The position numbers and the translations under genes were made by a program. The notes beneath the pieces were generated by a model that saw only the letters and a program-made list of their open reading frames with translations, was not told where the DNA came from and ran no database searches. Below, one piece after another: positions 27,499-36,310 of a DNA stretch of 64,000 nucleotides (the stretch's first letter is position 1; every line of letters starts with the position of its first letter). Source of the DNA: Streptomyces noursei (GTDB taxonomy: Bacteria > Actinomycetota > Actinomycetes > Streptomycetales > Streptomycetaceae); the NCBI RefSeq assembly GCF_001646665.1, contig NZ_LWBU01000035.1:121711-185710 (forward strand), read 5' to 3'.

Positions 27499-28710
27499 TC
27501 AGAGGAACCGCCGGATGGGGCTGACCGCCGCCTCCAGGGCGCGGTGGAACATGGGGCGCCTCCGCCACCGGCCGGGGGTGAGGGGCTCGCTGACGGCGAG
27601 GTCCGCGTCGAAGTCCGTGTCGAGGGTGGCGGTGAACGACTCGTCGAGCACGGCGAGCATCACCTCCTCGTCGTGGTCCATGGAGCGCCGGTTGAAGTTG
27701 GTGGACCCGATGAGGGACGCCACCCCGTCCACGGTGATGATTTTGGCGTGCATCATGGTGGGCCGGTACTGGCGGATGTCGACGCCGGCTTCGAGCAGGG
27801 CGCTGTAGTGGCGCTGCCCGGCCAGCTGGCTGGCCCGCTGGTCGGTGTGCTCGCCCGGCAGCAGGATCTGCACCGAGACCCCGCGCCTGGCGGTGGCGCA
27901 GAGCAGGTCGACGAAGTACTGGTCGGGGGCGAAGTAGGCGGTCGCCAGGCGGAAGCGCCGCTGGGCGGAGGTGAGCATGACGCGGATGAGCGTCTGCATG
28001 TCCTGCCAGCCGATGCTGGCGGAGCCGCGCACCACCTGCACGACCGCGTCGCCGTGCTGGGCGTGTTCGGTGAAGCGGTCCCGGTCGTCGTACAGCTCCG
28101 CGTGGCACTCCGCCCAGTTCTGGGCGAAGGCCGCGGCTATGCCGTCGACGGCCGGACCGCGCACCTGGACGTGGGTGTCGCGCCACTCGCCGGGGTTGCG
28201 GGCGTCGCCGCACCACTCCTCCGCGATGCCGACGCCGCCCGTGAAGGCGGTGTGCTCGTCGACGACGAGGACCTTGCGGTGGCAGCGGTGGTTCTGCTTG
28301 AGGGGGGAGAGCCACAGCGGCTTGCGGAACCAGGCGACGTGGACGCCGGCCGCCTCCATGTCGTCGAGCAGGCCGGTCTCGATGCGCCGGGCGCCGAAGC
28401 CGTCGAGCAGCAGCCGTACGCGTACTCCGGCGCGGGCCCGGTCGGCGAGGGCCCCGGCGAACTCCCGGGCTATCTCGCCGCGCCAGTAGACGAAGGTCAT
28501 CATGTCGATGGTGTGCTCCGCGGCACGGATGGCGTCCAGCATGGCGGGGAAGATCTCGTCGCCGTTGCGGAGGCGCAGGAGCTGGTTGCCCTCGGTGGCG
28601 GCGGCTCCGATGAGGCGTTCCAGACGCCGGCGCAGCCGCTGCTTCTGCTCCTCGACGCCGTGCGCCGGTGCGGCCGGGTCGGCGGATCTTACGGGGTCGG
28701 TGACGGTCAT
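27499..28710 (-). CDS. phospholipase D-like / cardiolipin synthase
   Basis: A 403-residue PLD-superfamily enzyme with two HKD motifs: HRKVLVVD (first) and HAKIITVD (second), each followed by the usual GG.GIAEEW and GSTNFNRRS segments. ATMDMMTFVYWRGEIAREF-type N-terminus without clear membrane spans suggests a peripheral cardiolipin synthase C/ClsB type or a secreted-like nuclease/phospholipase; cardiolipin synthesis fits an envelope stress region best. ATG 28710 with AGGAGG; the frame upstream is filler. Transcribed toward sigB, roughly 120 bp ahead of it, so the two may overlap in control. Substrate specificity not resolved. Confidence 0.88.
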   Translation of the reverse strand: MTVTDPVRSADPAAPAHGVEEQKQRLRRRLERLIGAAATEGNQLLRLRNGDEIFPAMLDAIRAAEHTIDMMTFVYWRGEIAREFAGALADRARAGVRVRLLLDGFGARRIETGLLDDMEAAGVHVAWFRKPLWLSPLKQNHRCHRKVLVVDEHTAFTGGVGIAEEWCGDARNPGEWRDTHVQVRGPAVDGIAAAFAQNWAECHAELYDDRDRFTEHAQHGDAVVQVVRGSASIGWQDMQTLIRVMLTSAQRRFRLATAYFAPDQYFVDLLCATARRGVSVQILLPGEHTDQRASQLAGQRHYSALLEAGVDIRQYRPTMMHAKIITVDGVASLIGSTNFNRRSMDHDEEVMLAVLDESFTATLDTDFDADLAVSEPLTPGRWRRRPMFHRALEAAVSPIRRFL

Positions 28711-29332
28711 GACGCCTCCTGGGGTTCTCCGGGTCCCCGGCCGCGCCGGCGGCCGTGGGCCCGCGTCGGTGCGGACGATGCTCCGCATTCCCTGGCCGGG
28801 CCGTTCCACGCCGGGAGGTGACCGGCGCCTCGTGGCGCGGCCGGCGGATGCCGGGCGCCGGTGCCGTCCCCGGCCACCCGGCGCGGCGGGTTCCGGGCGG
28901 GTGGCAGGCGGGCACCGCGCGGAGCCGTGGCGGGCGTGCCGGTGCGACGCACCGCCCGGCGCGGCGGTTTCCGGCACCGCCGGGTCGGGTGGGCGGACAT
29001 GGTCCCGGCCTCGCCCGGCGGGCGTGGTGTTGCTGTCGCACGGCGGTCGGCATGGGATCGCCACGTCAGGGCCGTACCACGCGGCGCGGGACGGGCCGGG
29101 TGGGCGCGTGCGCGACGCCGGGGACCATCACGACCACCCCGTACGGGAGGAGGACGCTGCCCGGGGTGACCGCCTCGCCAGGGGGCCGGTACGACGGCGA
29201 GGCGAACACCGGCACGCCACGGGGGCCGGGGTGACGGCGCCGGTCACCACGGCGCCGTACCGTCGAGGGCCGACGGGCAGGGCTGGGCGGAGGGCCGACG
29301 GGCGGGGCCGCGGGTGGCTCCCCCGCCCCGGT
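28711..29332. other. 622-bp gap without a supported gene
   Basis: Frames are Arg/Pro/Gly-rich. A 13-bp direct repeat (AGGGCCGACGGGC) occurs twice near 29266-29310. A short hydrolase-like phrase (GVVLLSHGGRHG around 29020-29055, plus strand) is not followed by any recognisable domain. No promoter could be assigned. Confidence 0.4.
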
Positions 29333-29686
29333 TCAGGCCGCCAGCGCGTCGCCCACCGTGGGATAGAGGGGAATCGCCTCACCGAGGCCGACGAGTTCGA
29401 TGACTCTGAGCACCGACGGCTGGGGGTTGGCCAGCCGCACCCATCCGCCGCCTGCCCGGCTGCCGCGCTGGGCGCGGAGGAAGGCGTTGACCCCGGAGGA
29501 GTCCATGAAAGTCAGCTCGGACAGGTCGAGCAGCAGGCGGTGCACGTCCTGCTCGCGCAGGGACCCGACCGCTTCCTCCAGCAGGCCCACGCCGTCGTGG
29601 TCCAGCTCACCGCCGATGGCCACGACGCCGACACCGACGCCGGCCGGACGAACCTCGACGCGCACCCGTACCCCGGACTGGTCCAT
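29333..29686 (-). CDS. STAS-domain anti-sigma factor antagonist
   Basis: A 117-residue RsbV/SpoIIAA-type protein: VVAIGGELDHDGVGLLEEAV, LLLDLSELTFMDSSGVNAFL (phosphoacceptor Ser in MDSSGV) and RVIELVGLGEAIPLYP. When unphosphorylated it binds an anti-sigma kinase and releases the sigma factor; phosphatases at 22155 (intact) or 15021 (altered) would reactivate it. ATG 29686, GGAGGAAG ribosome site. Lies 87 bp downstream of a HATPase gene on the same strand, with a SigB-type promoter in that interval, so it can be expressed with or without it. Confidence 0.92.
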   Translation of the reverse strand: MDQSGVRVRVEVRPAGVGVGVVAIGGELDHDGVGLLEEAVGSLREQDVHRLLLDLSELTFMDSSGVNAFLRAQRGSRAGGGWVRLANPQPSVLRVIELVGLGEAIPLYPTVGDALAA

Positions 29687-29728
29687 TCCCGCTTCCTCCT
29701 CAAGCCTGTGCTCGGTACCCGCGCGGCG

Positions 29729-29753
29729 GTACCCGGTCTGACGCGTTCCAACC
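29729..29753 (-). promoter_or_regulatory. SigB-type promoter of the STAS gene
   Basis: On the minus strand GGTT, exactly 15 nt, GGGTAC; a second GGGTAC lies at 29715-29720. Situated 43-67 nt upstream of the STAS start, directly after the HATPase stop. Confidence 0.6.
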
Positions 29754-29773
29754 GTCCGGCGACATGATCGCCC

Positions 29774-30259
29774 TCAGTCCACCACGAGGCACGCCCGCAC
29801 ACGCTTCCCGGAGGATGTCGGCTCCACGTGCACGCTGCGGCACAGCGCGAGGACGATCTCCAGCCCGTGCTGCCCCACCCTTCCCGGGTCCGGCGCGTGT
29901 GCCACGGGGGCCTCCCCGTCCCCGTCGGACACGGAGATCTCCAGCGTCCCGGCCGCCAGGCGGAGGTCGACCCGGCAGGGGCCGGCGGCGTGCCTGACGG
30001 CGTTGGTGACCAACTCGCTGACCACGAGCCGGGCGTCCTCCACGGCCCGCCGCCGGACGCCCCTGCCGCGGCGGACCTCCGCCAGCAGGAAGGCGGCGGT
30101 GAAGTCCCTGGCCGATCCGATGACGTCCTGGAGGTCGGTGTACGTCTTCGAGGCGGAGCGGCCCGGGGCCGGCCCGGGGGACCCCGTCCGCCCGGAGGAC
30201 CGTCCGGCTCCGCGCTCCGGTCTCTCGGCCTCGAGGGAGGCCGTCTTGTCACCGCTCAT
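29774..30259 (-). CDS. HATPase-type anti-sigma factor / kinase
   Basis: A 161-residue RsbW-type GHKL protein: flexible N-terminus, then DVIGSARDFTAAFLLAEV, N-box AVEDARLVVSELVTNAVRHA, G1 VSDGDGEAPVAHAP and GRVGQHGLEIVLALCRS. The lysine/arginine-poor 2-layer fold is that of anti-sigma kinases; the neighbouring STAS gene is its natural antagonist. It may bind the SigB-family factor encoded at 26525. ATG 30259; upstream region contains no clear SigB promoter. Second such protein in the window (the other at 14565). Confidence 0.88.
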   Translation of the reverse strand: MSGDKTASLEAERPERGAGRSSGRTGSPGPAPGRSASKTYTDLQDVIGSARDFTAAFLLAEVRRGRGVRRRAVEDARLVVSELVTNAVRHAAGPCRVDLRLAAGTLEISVSDGDGEAPVAHAPDPGRVGQHGLEIVLALCRSVHVEPTSSGKRVRACLVVD

Positions 30260-30392
30260 CCACGCTCCCCCCTCACCCGCTCCGGTCTTCCTCCCGCTGC
30301 CTTTCCCCGCTTTGCCCGTCCCGAATCCGGCCGGGACACCGGCGCACGGTCACCTGCGCGCGGGGACACGGGCGCCGGGGCCGCCGGAGCGG

Positions 30393-30986
30393 TCAGCCGG
30401 ACACGGGCGACGGTCCCGGCGTCCGTGCCGCCAGCTCCAGCAGCTCGTCGACCGACCACTGGTCGTACGCGTGCTCGCCGTACTTGACGGCCAGCACGGT
30501 GCCGTCGGGGGCGAGGAGGAAGTCCGCCGGGAGGCCCAGCCGGCCCTCGGGCTGACGCGGGGACGGCAGCCCTTCCCGCCCGCGCACCAGCATCACCGTG
30601 CTGCGCAGGAGCGCCCGCAGCACGTGCGGCCACACGCGGGGGTCGAGCAGCGCCCGGCGCGCGGACCCGACGCCGAACTCCGCGTACAGGCGCTTGCCCG
30701 GATCGGCGACGACGGCGAACGGCAGGTCGGCCGCGTACTCGCGCAGTTGACCGGCCGGTGAGTGGAAGACCACGACCTCGCGGACGCCGGCCGCCTCGAT
30801 CTCGTCGTGCCGGCGCACCACGGACCGCAGGTGCAGGTTGCAGACCGGGCAGCCGGCGAAGCGCCGGAACTGGAGGTGGACCAGCCGGTCACCGGCGGGG
30901 ACGGTGACCGGCGGACCGCAGACGGGGGCGAGGGGGCGGGAGCCGACGACGGAGCCGGGGGTCAACTGCCTTCGGGAGGTGCGCAT
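30393..30986 (-). CDS. redoxin-family (AhpC/TSA-like) peroxiredoxin
   Basis: A 197-residue cytoplasmic thioredoxin-fold protein: HLQFRRFAGCPVCNLHLRSV with a CxxC in the peroxidatic position, VVFHSPAGQLREYAADLPFAVV, then PADFLLAPDGTVLAVKYG. Peroxiredoxin-like or thiol oxidoreductase. ATG 30986 chosen (AAGGGA upstream); the longer frame to 31079 runs through the operator region. Divergent from a TetR gene, with two operator-like palindromes between them, so it is very likely the TetR target. Confidence 0.88.
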   Translation of the reverse strand: MRTSRRQLTPGSVVGSRPLAPVCGPPVTVPAGDRLVHLQFRRFAGCPVCNLHLRSVVRRHDEIEAAGVREVVVFHSPAGQLREYAADLPFAVVADPGKRLYAEFGVGSARRALLDPRVWPHVLRALLRSTVMLVRGREGLPSPRQPEGRLGLPADFLLAPDGTVLAVKYGEHAYDQWSVDELLELAARTPGPSPVSG

Positions 30987-31000
30987 GCGGGTTCCCTTCG

Positions 31001-31046
31001 TAGGCGTACGGCATACGCCTACCAGCGTAGGTGTATGTCGTACGCT
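31001..31046. promoter_or_regulatory. two operator-like palindromes in the redoxin-tetR intergenic region
   Basis: Site 1, 31001-31021: TAGGCGTA, 5 nt, TACGCCTA (perfect arms). Site 2, 31024-31046: AGCGTA, 11 nt, TACGCT. Both share GCGTA...TACGC arms. Site 2 ends 10 nt before the tetR start and site 1 lies 15 nt before the redoxin start, consistent with TetR repressing both genes. Confidence 0.65.
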
Positions 31047-31056
31047 GTCAACCGTC

Positions 31057-31671
31057 ATGCCACGTCCCCGTTCCCTCACGCCCCGTCAACTGGCCGCCGC
31101 GGCCCTCGCCGTCATCGACCGCGAAGGGCTCGCCGGACTGTCGATGCGCGCGGTCGCGCAGGAGCTCGGCCTGAGCACCATGGCGCTCTACCGCTACGTC
31201 GACGACCGCGAGGAACTCGAACGCCTCGTCGTCGACCTCGTGCTGGACGACGTCGACCCCACGCCTCCCCCACCGCACGCGCCCTGGCCCGAGCGGGTCG
31301 AGACCATGGTGCGGCGCCTGCGCGACACCATGAGCGCCCACCCGGCGACCGTCCCGCTGACCCTGGTCCACCGGCACCGCTCCCCCGGCGGGCTCCGCTG
31401 GTCGGAGACGGTTCTCGGCATCCTCACGGAGGCGGGTCTCACGGGTGAGCGGCGCGTCGTCGCCCTGCGCGGGCTGCTCGGTTACGTCATCGGCGCCATC
31501 CAGCTGGAACACCTCGGGCCGCTGTCCGGCGACGGCACGACCGCCATCGGGGAGCTGCCGCCGGACGAGTTCCCGCACATGGCCGAGACGGCCCGGCACG
31601 CCCGGAACGTCGATCCGGACCAGGAGTTCTTCGGCGGACTCGCCCTGCTGCTGCGCGGCCTGCGCGACTGA
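31057..31671 (+). CDS. TetR-family repressor
   Basis: A 204-residue dimeric regulator: helix-turn-helix AAALAVIDREGLAGLSMRAV...LGLSTMALYRYVDDREELER, followed by an all-helical ligand-binding domain of the TetR_C (tetracycline-type) subgroup. ATG 31057 is 10 nt from the palindrome, so binding would block its own start. Target is the divergent redoxin gene and itself. Inducer unknown; a thiol- or oxidant-related compound is plausible from the partner. Confidence 0.9.
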   Translation: MPRPRSLTPRQLAAAALAVIDREGLAGLSMRAVAQELGLSTMALYRYVDDREELERLVVDLVLDDVDPTPPPPHAPWPERVETMVRRLRDTMSAHPATVPLTLVHRHRSPGGLRWSETVLGILTEAGLTGERRVVALRGLLGYVIGAIQLEHLGPLSGDGTTAIGELPPDEFPHMAETARHARNVDPDQEFFGGLALLLRGLRD

Positions 31672-31679
31672 CCCACCGG

Positions 31680-31940
31680 ATGACCACCCGTCCACCACCG
31701 CGCCCCGGCGGCGGTGCGCGGGTCGGCTTCTTCCTGGAGGCCGTGCGCCGGCGGGGCACGCCCTCGATCCGCGAGCCGCACCTGTGCAGCGAGTTGACCT
31801 GGGTCCCGCTCGCCGCGCTGCCGGACGACATGGTGGCCTTCTGCCGCGCCGGACTCGACGCGTACCGCAGGGGCGTGCCCATGGCGGCGCACTTCCAGCA
31901 CCCCGGCGACCCGATCGCCCACTCCGTACGGTTACCCGCC
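31680..31940 (+). pseudogene. truncated NUDIX hydrolase (C-terminal part only)
   Basis: Reads RVGFFLEAVRRRGTPSIREP, HLCSELTWVPLAALPDDMVA and YRRGVPMAAHFQHPGDPIAH, the C-terminal half of a Streptomyces NUDIX protein. The Nudix box and start of the domain are absent, and the frame stays open into filler to 32129, under the opposing gene. A relic; 9 bp behind tetR. Confidence 0.65.
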
Positions 31941-32010
31941 CGGACCGGCCGGACCGGCCGCATGACGGGCGCGGGGGCGGCTCTCCGGTGCCGCCCCCCG
32001 CGTACGGGGC

Positions 32011-32469
32011 TCAGCCCACCGCCCTCCGCACGAGCGCGCCGATCCTCGCCTCGTCGGCGGCGGTCAGCTCCTTCAGGGCGTACGAGGCGGGCCACATGGC
32101 ACCGTCGTCGAGGGCCGCCAGGTCGCTGAACCCGAACGTCGCGTACCGCGTCCGGAACTTCTGCGCGCTCTGGAAGAAGCAGACGACCTTGCCGCCCTTG
32201 GCGTAGGCGGGCATCCCGTACCAGAGCTTGGGCGCGAGTTCGGGTGCGCTCTCCTTGACCACGGCGTGCAGGCGCTCGGCCATGACGCGGTCGGTCTCCT
32301 GCATCTCGGCGATCTTCGCCAGTACGGCGGCCTCGTCCTCCGCCGCCTTGTCGGCGCGTGATCCGCGGCGTGCGGACGCCTTGAGTTCCCGGGCGCGTGC
32401 CTTGATGGCGTCGCGCTCCTCGTCGGTGAGGACCTCGGACGTCCCGGCGGGCTTCTGGGCGACCTTCAT
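32011..32469 (-). CDS. DUF1801 family protein (YdhG/iron-chaperone-like)
   Basis: A 152-residue soluble protein of the DUF1801 fold: [40 protein letters not shown] and [20 protein letters not shown]. The N-terminal third is charged and helical ([20 protein letters not shown]). The family is often called iron chaperone-like but its role is unproven. ATG 32469 with GAAGGA upstream. Alone in its transcript, opposite the NUDIX fragment. Confidence 0.85.
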   Translation of the reverse strand: MKVAQKPAGTSEVLTDEERDAIKARARELKASARRGSRADKAAEDEAAVLAKIAEMQETDRVMAERLHAVVKESAPELAPKLWYGMPAYAKGGKVVCFFQSAQKFRTRYATFGFSDLAALDDGAMWPASYALKELTAADEARIGALVRRAVG

Positions 32470-32534
32470 GACGGGTTCCTTCGCTGTGGGTGGTGGGTTC
32501 CCGGCCCGGGGCTCGGGGCGCAGGAAGCGGATTC

Positions 32535-32580
32535 GGGGGGTGGCGGCGGGGTGGGGGCCCGGGGGGGCGGGGGCCGGGGG
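32535..32580 (+). other. G-rich tract, potential G-quadruplex
   Basis: Contains runs of 6, 4, 5, 7, 5 and 5 G residues separated by 1-6 bases, between two minus-strand genes. On the template for these genes it could fold or stall polymerase; no other role visible. Confidence 0.35.
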
Positions 32581-32583
32581 CCG

Positions 32584-33039
32584 TCAGCCCCAGGCGCCGG
32601 CGATCTGGCGGGTGGTGGCGTTGAGCCGGTTGAACAGGTTGGTGACGCCGACCATCAGCACGAGCGACGCCAGCTGCTTCTCGTCGAAGTGGGTGGCGGC
32701 CGCGTCCCAGACCTCGTCGTCCACCGCGTCCGGCCGGTCGGCCAGCCGCGTCGCGGCCTCCGCCAGCGCCAGGGCGGCCCGCTCCGGGGCCGTGAAGTAG
32801 GGGGTCTCGCGCCACGCGGCGACCGTCGCCAGCCGCTCGTCGCTCACCCCGGCCTTGCGGGCGGTCCTGGCGCCGCCGTCGACGCAGGCGCTGCACCCGT
32901 TGATCTGGCTGACCCGCAGGTGCACCAGTTCGAGCGTCTGTGCCTCCACGCCCCCGGACCGGGCAGCCTTGAGCAGCTGCTGGATGGGCTGCATGGTGTC
33001 GGGCAGCACCATGGCGGGGTTCTTCATTCGGGACTGCAT
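32584..33039 (-). CDS. carboxymuconolactone decarboxylase / AhpD-like protein
   Basis: A 151-residue AhpD-fold protein: LVHLRVSQINGCSACVDGGA with the CxxC redox pair and downstream His-free helix (ARTARKAGV), then FTAPERAALALAEAATRLAD and LASLVLMVGVTNLFNRLNAT. Members act as alkylhydroperoxidases or as CMD-like decarboxylases; the CxxC favours thiol redox activity. ATG 33039 (MQSRMKNPAM) with AAGGAG; 33027 is the alternative. Divergent from the NB-ARC regulator, 187 bp away, a possible target. Confidence 0.88.
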   Translation of the reverse strand: MQSRMKNPAMVLPDTMQPIQQLLKAARSGGVEAQTLELVHLRVSQINGCSACVDGGARTARKAGVSDERLATVAAWRETPYFTAPERAALALAEAATRLADRPDAVDDEVWDAAATHFDEKQLASLVLMVGVTNLFNRLNATTRQIAGAWG

Positions 33040-33226
33040 CGTTTCCGCTCCTTCTTCCGGTGGTCGCCCCGTCCTCGCGGGGTGTGGCTCCATCACAGCC
33101 CGAACGGCCCGCCACCACCACGGCCGTGGGACACCGTGGGACACCTGAACCAGCCTTGACCAGGGACGACTTGGCCCAGCAGACTGCAGCGGCAGTGGGA
33201 CGGGGAGTCCGTGGAACGGGGGAACG

Positions 33227-35722
33227 ATGGGTGTGCAGGAGAGGACGGCCGCGGCCGATCCGCAGGAGGAGCTGGCGGCGCGGCTGCGGCGGCTCCAGGA
33301 GCTGTCCGGGCTGGGCGTGCGGGCGCTGGCGAAGGACACCGGCCTCAGCTCCTCGTCGCTGTCGCGCTACCTGAACGGCCGGACCGTGCCGCCGTGGCCC
33401 GCGGTGGTCGCGCTCTGCCGCCGTGTGAAGCGCGACCCGCGACCCCTGCGCCCCTTGTGGGAGCGGTCGTCGAACCCGCTGCCGGCGCCGCCGAAGGCGG
33501 GCCGCCAGGTGCAGCCGCGGCCCCGCAACGACCTGCCGCGCGACGTACCGGACTTCACCGGGAGGCAGGAGCAACTGGACGCCCTGCTGGCCGCGGTGGA
33601 CAGCCACCGGATCGTCGCCGTCGACGGGATGGCGGGCGTCGGCAAGACGTGCCTGGCGGTGCACGCGGCCCACCGGCTCACGGGCCGTTTCCCGGACGCC
33701 CAGCTCTACGTGGACCTGCACGGGTTCACCGAGGGCCGGCCGCCGCTCGATCCGGACTCCGCCCTGCGCATGCTGCTGGGCGCGCTGGGCGTCCCGTCCG
33801 AGCGGGTGCCGCAGGACGGCATCGAGCAGCTGGCCGCGTGCTGGCGGTCCGAACTGGCCCGCCGCCGGGCCGTCGTGGTCCTCGACAACGCCGCCGACGC
33901 CGAACAGGTCCGCCCGCTGCTGCCCGGTGCCGGCTCCTCCGTCGCCCTGATCACCAGCCGCAACCGGCTGCTGGGCCTGGAGGAGGTGCCGCCGGTCTCG
34001 CTCGACGTGCTGAGCCCTCGGGAGAGCGCGGAGCTGCTGGCCCGGGCCAGCGGCGACCCCGGCGGCCCGGACGGCAGGCTCGCCCGGGACCCCGGGGCGG
34101 CCGCCGAGGTGCTGCGGCTCTGCGGCCACCTGCCGCTGGCCCTGCGGCTGGCCGCGGCGCGGCTGAGGCACCGGCCGGGGTGGACCGTGGGCATCCTCGT
34201 CGAGCGGATGGCCGAGGGCGCCGACGAGTTCGACACCGCCTTCGCCATGTCCGTGCGGCAGCTGCCCCGGGACCAGGCCCGCCTGTTCCGGATGCTGGGC
34301 CTGCTGCCGGGGGCGGCCTTCGACGTGTACGTGGCCGCGGCGCTGGCGGGCGTACCGCTGCGCGGCGCACGGGCGATGCTGGAGGACCTGCACGACGCGC
34401 ACCTGGTCCAGCAGCCGGTGGCCGGCCGTTACCGGCTGCACGACCTGGTGCACCAGCACGCCCGGCGGGCCGGTGCCGAACAGGACCCGCCAGCCGAGCG
34501 GGAGCGGGCGCTGCGCCGGGTGCTCGACTACTACGTCCACGCGGCGGCCGCCGCCGACGCCGCGATGCCGTTCCCCTCGGCAGGGCGGGCGGCCTCCGCG
34601 GGCCGGCCCCCGGCCGAACTGCCGCGTTTCCCGGACAAGGCCGCGGCCTTCGACTGGCTCGTCGCGGAGTACGGCAACCTGATGGCCGCCTTCGAGACGG
34701 CGGCGGCGACCGGGGCGGACGTGCACGTGTGCGAGCTGCCCCGCTTCCTGCGGGCGTACTTCGCACGGCGCTGCGGCACGACGCACCTGAACGTGCTCTT
34801 CGAGCGGTCGCTCGCCGCCGCCGAGCGGCTGGGTGATCCGCTCCGGCTGGCCGAGGCGCACAGCGACCTGGGCTTCGCGCGCTACAACGCGGGCCGGATG
34901 GCGGAGGCCGCCGCCGCCTACGAGGAGGCCGGGCGGCGGGTGTCCGGTACCGGGGACGTACGGGCCGGGGCGGAACTGGCCCTGCGCCGCGGCTACCTGC
35001 GGTGGGACGAGGGGCTCGTGGAGGAGCCGCTGGCGCTGTTCCGGCTCGCGGTGCGGCGGTACGAGGAGGCCGGCCACCCGATGGAGGCGGCCCACGCGGC
35101 GGTCGCGGAGGCGTGGGCCCTGCTGCAGCTGGGGCACCGCGAGGAGGCGGCGCGGCGGGCCCGGGAGGTGCTGGCCGTCCCGCACGACGACCCCGCGTGG
35201 CCGCCCGCCCTCACCGCCAGGATCACCCTCGGCGTGGCCCTCGCCCCCGACGAGCCCGACGAGGCGACGGAGCACCTGCGCCGGGCGCTGGCGCTGGCCC
35301 GTGAGGACGGGCACCTGAACAACCAGGCGTGGACGCTGAACTGCCTGGGCGTGGCGCTGCGGCGGATGGGGCGGTACGAGGAGGCGCTGGCCAGCCACCG
35401 GGAGGCCTTCGCGCTCCTGGACGAGCTGTTCGAGGAGCACTGGAAGATCCGCTTCCTCAACGGGTATGCGGAGACCTGCCGGCTCGCGGGGCTGCCCGAG
35501 GAGGCCCTGCGGCTGCACCGGGAAGCCCTCGAGCTGGCCCCGCAGCTGGGCCACCGGCACGAGGAGGGGCTGGCCCACGAGGGGATCGCGGCCGTGCTCG
35601 ACACGACCGATCCGGTGGCGGCCGCCGAGCACCGCGCGGCCGCCGGGAGGATCGAGGCCCTGCGCGACTCCGGCCCCGTCCCCGGGCCCCGCACCGAACC
35701 CGTCGCCGCACCCGTCCGCTGA
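33227..35722 (+). CDS. XRE/NB-ARC/TPR transcriptional regulator (AfsR-like, no SARP domain)
   Basis: An 831-residue STAND regulator. N-terminal helix-turn-helix (about 12-70, LRRLQELSGLGVRALAKDTG...SSLSRYLNG), NB-ARC ATPase with Walker A GMAGVGKT (about 134-141), Walker B AVVVLDNAADA and sensor ITSRNRLLG, winged-helix linker (GRYRLHDLVHQHARR) and a C-terminal array of TPRs (from about 525). Oligomerises on ATP and binds DNA with the HTH; commonly pathway-specific switches in Streptomyces. ATG 33227, GGGGGAAC site. Divergent from the AhpD-like gene; its regulon is not visible here. Confidence 0.92.
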   Translation: MGVQERTAAADPQEELAARLRRLQELSGLGVRALAKDTGLSSSSLSRYLNGRTVPPWPAVVALCRRVKRDPRPLRPLWERSSNPLPAPPKAGRQVQPRPRNDLPRDVPDFTGRQEQLDALLAAVDSHRIVAVDGMAGVGKTCLAVHAAHRLTGRFPDAQLYVDLHGFTEGRPPLDPDSALRMLLGALGVPSERVPQDGIEQLAACWRSELARRRAVVVLDNAADAEQVRPLLPGAGSSVALITSRNRLLGLEEVPPVSLDVLSPRESAELLARASGDPGGPDGRLARDPGAAAEVLRLCGHLPLALRLAAARLRHRPGWTVGILVERMAEGADEFDTAFAMSVRQLPRDQARLFRMLGLLPGAAFDVYVAAALAGVPLRGARAMLEDLHDAHLVQQPVAGRYRLHDLVHQHARRAGAEQDPPAERERALRRVLDYYVHAAAAADAAMPFPSAGRAASAGRPPAELPRFPDKAAAFDWLVAEYGNLMAAFETAAATGADVHVCELPRFLRAYFARRCGTTHLNVLFERSLAAAERLGDPLRLAEAHSDLGFARYNAGRMAEAAAAYEEAGRRVSGTGDVRAGAELALRRGYLRWDEGLVEEPLALFRLAVRRYEEAGHPMEAAHAAVAEAWALLQLGHREEAARRAREVLAVPHDDPAWPPALTARITLGVALAPDEPDEATEHLRRALALAREDGHLNNQAWTLNCLGVALRRMGRYEEALASHREAFALLDELFEEHWKIRFLNGYAETCRLAGLPEEALRLHREALELAPQLGHRHEEGLAHEGIAAVLDTTDPVAAAEHRAAAGRIEALRDSGPVPGPRTEPVAAPVR

Positions 35723-35806
35723 ACGTCCCGGGACACGGGGCACGGGACACGGGGGCACGGGGCGGCGCGGGGCCGGGTCCGCGGCGTGCCGGGCGTGGTG
35801 GCCGGA

Positions 35807-36229
35807 TCAGAGGCCGAAGACCTCCGGGGCGTCGGCCAGGGCCGTGAACCGCTCGCGCGGATCGGGGACGAGCCGGCGCCGCTCCAGGTCCATCAGGCCG
35901 CCGACGCCGGACACTTCGGCGGCCACCGTCCCGTCCGCCGTCAGGATCGTCTGCTCGATGCGGAACGTCTTGCCCTCTCCCCAGAGGAAGGCGCAGGTCA
36001 CCTCCACCTCGTCGCCCGCGCGCAGCTCGCGGCGGTAACGGACCGTCACCTCCAGGGCGACGGGGCCGAGGTTCCGCTCCAGCAGGTCCTGCTGCCGGAT
36101 GCCGGCCTTCTGCAGCATCGACCAGCGGGCGTGCTCCGCGTACTGGAGGTAGACGGCCTGGTTGAGGTGTCCCTGGGTGTCGGTCTCGTACCCGCGCACC
36201 ACGACGGGGACGGAAAAGGGCTCTGCCAC
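35807..36229 (-). CDS. hot-dog fold acyl-CoA thioesterase
   Basis: A 140-residue 4HBT-type thioesterase: VVVRGYETDTQGHLNQAVYL with the active-site Asp/Asn-His segment, LQYAEHARWSMLQKAGI and LERNLGPVALEVTVRYRREL, RAGDEVEVTC. Tetrameric hot-dog enzyme hydrolysing acyl-CoA; chain length not predictable. Start 36229 (MAEPFSVPVVV) has GGAGCAGCG-like region upstream. Stand-alone; shares the minus-strand direction with the membrane protein at 36311. Confidence 0.88.
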   Translation of the reverse strand: MAEPFSVPVVVRGYETDTQGHLNQAVYLQYAEHARWSMLQKAGIRQQDLLERNLGPVALEVTVRYRRELRAGDEVEVTCAFLWGEGKTFRIEQTILTADGTVAAEVSGVGGLMDLERRRLVPDPRERFTALADAPEVFGL

Positions 36230-36310
36230 GCTGCTCCTCTCGACGCCGGCGCATCGACCGCGCGCCCGCTCACCGGACGACCGCCCCGCCGGGGCGGGGC
36301 GTGATCGATC

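Noticed and set aside
28861..29169. Plus-strand frame with hydrolase-like phrase GVVLLSHGGRHG
   Set aside because: Only a dozen residues look hydrolase-like; the rest is low-complexity, with no start and no second motif.
31940..32129. Extension of the NUDIX frame to its stop
   Set aside because: Beyond about 31930 the translation is Arg/Pro filler and overlaps the real DUF1801 gene on the other strand.
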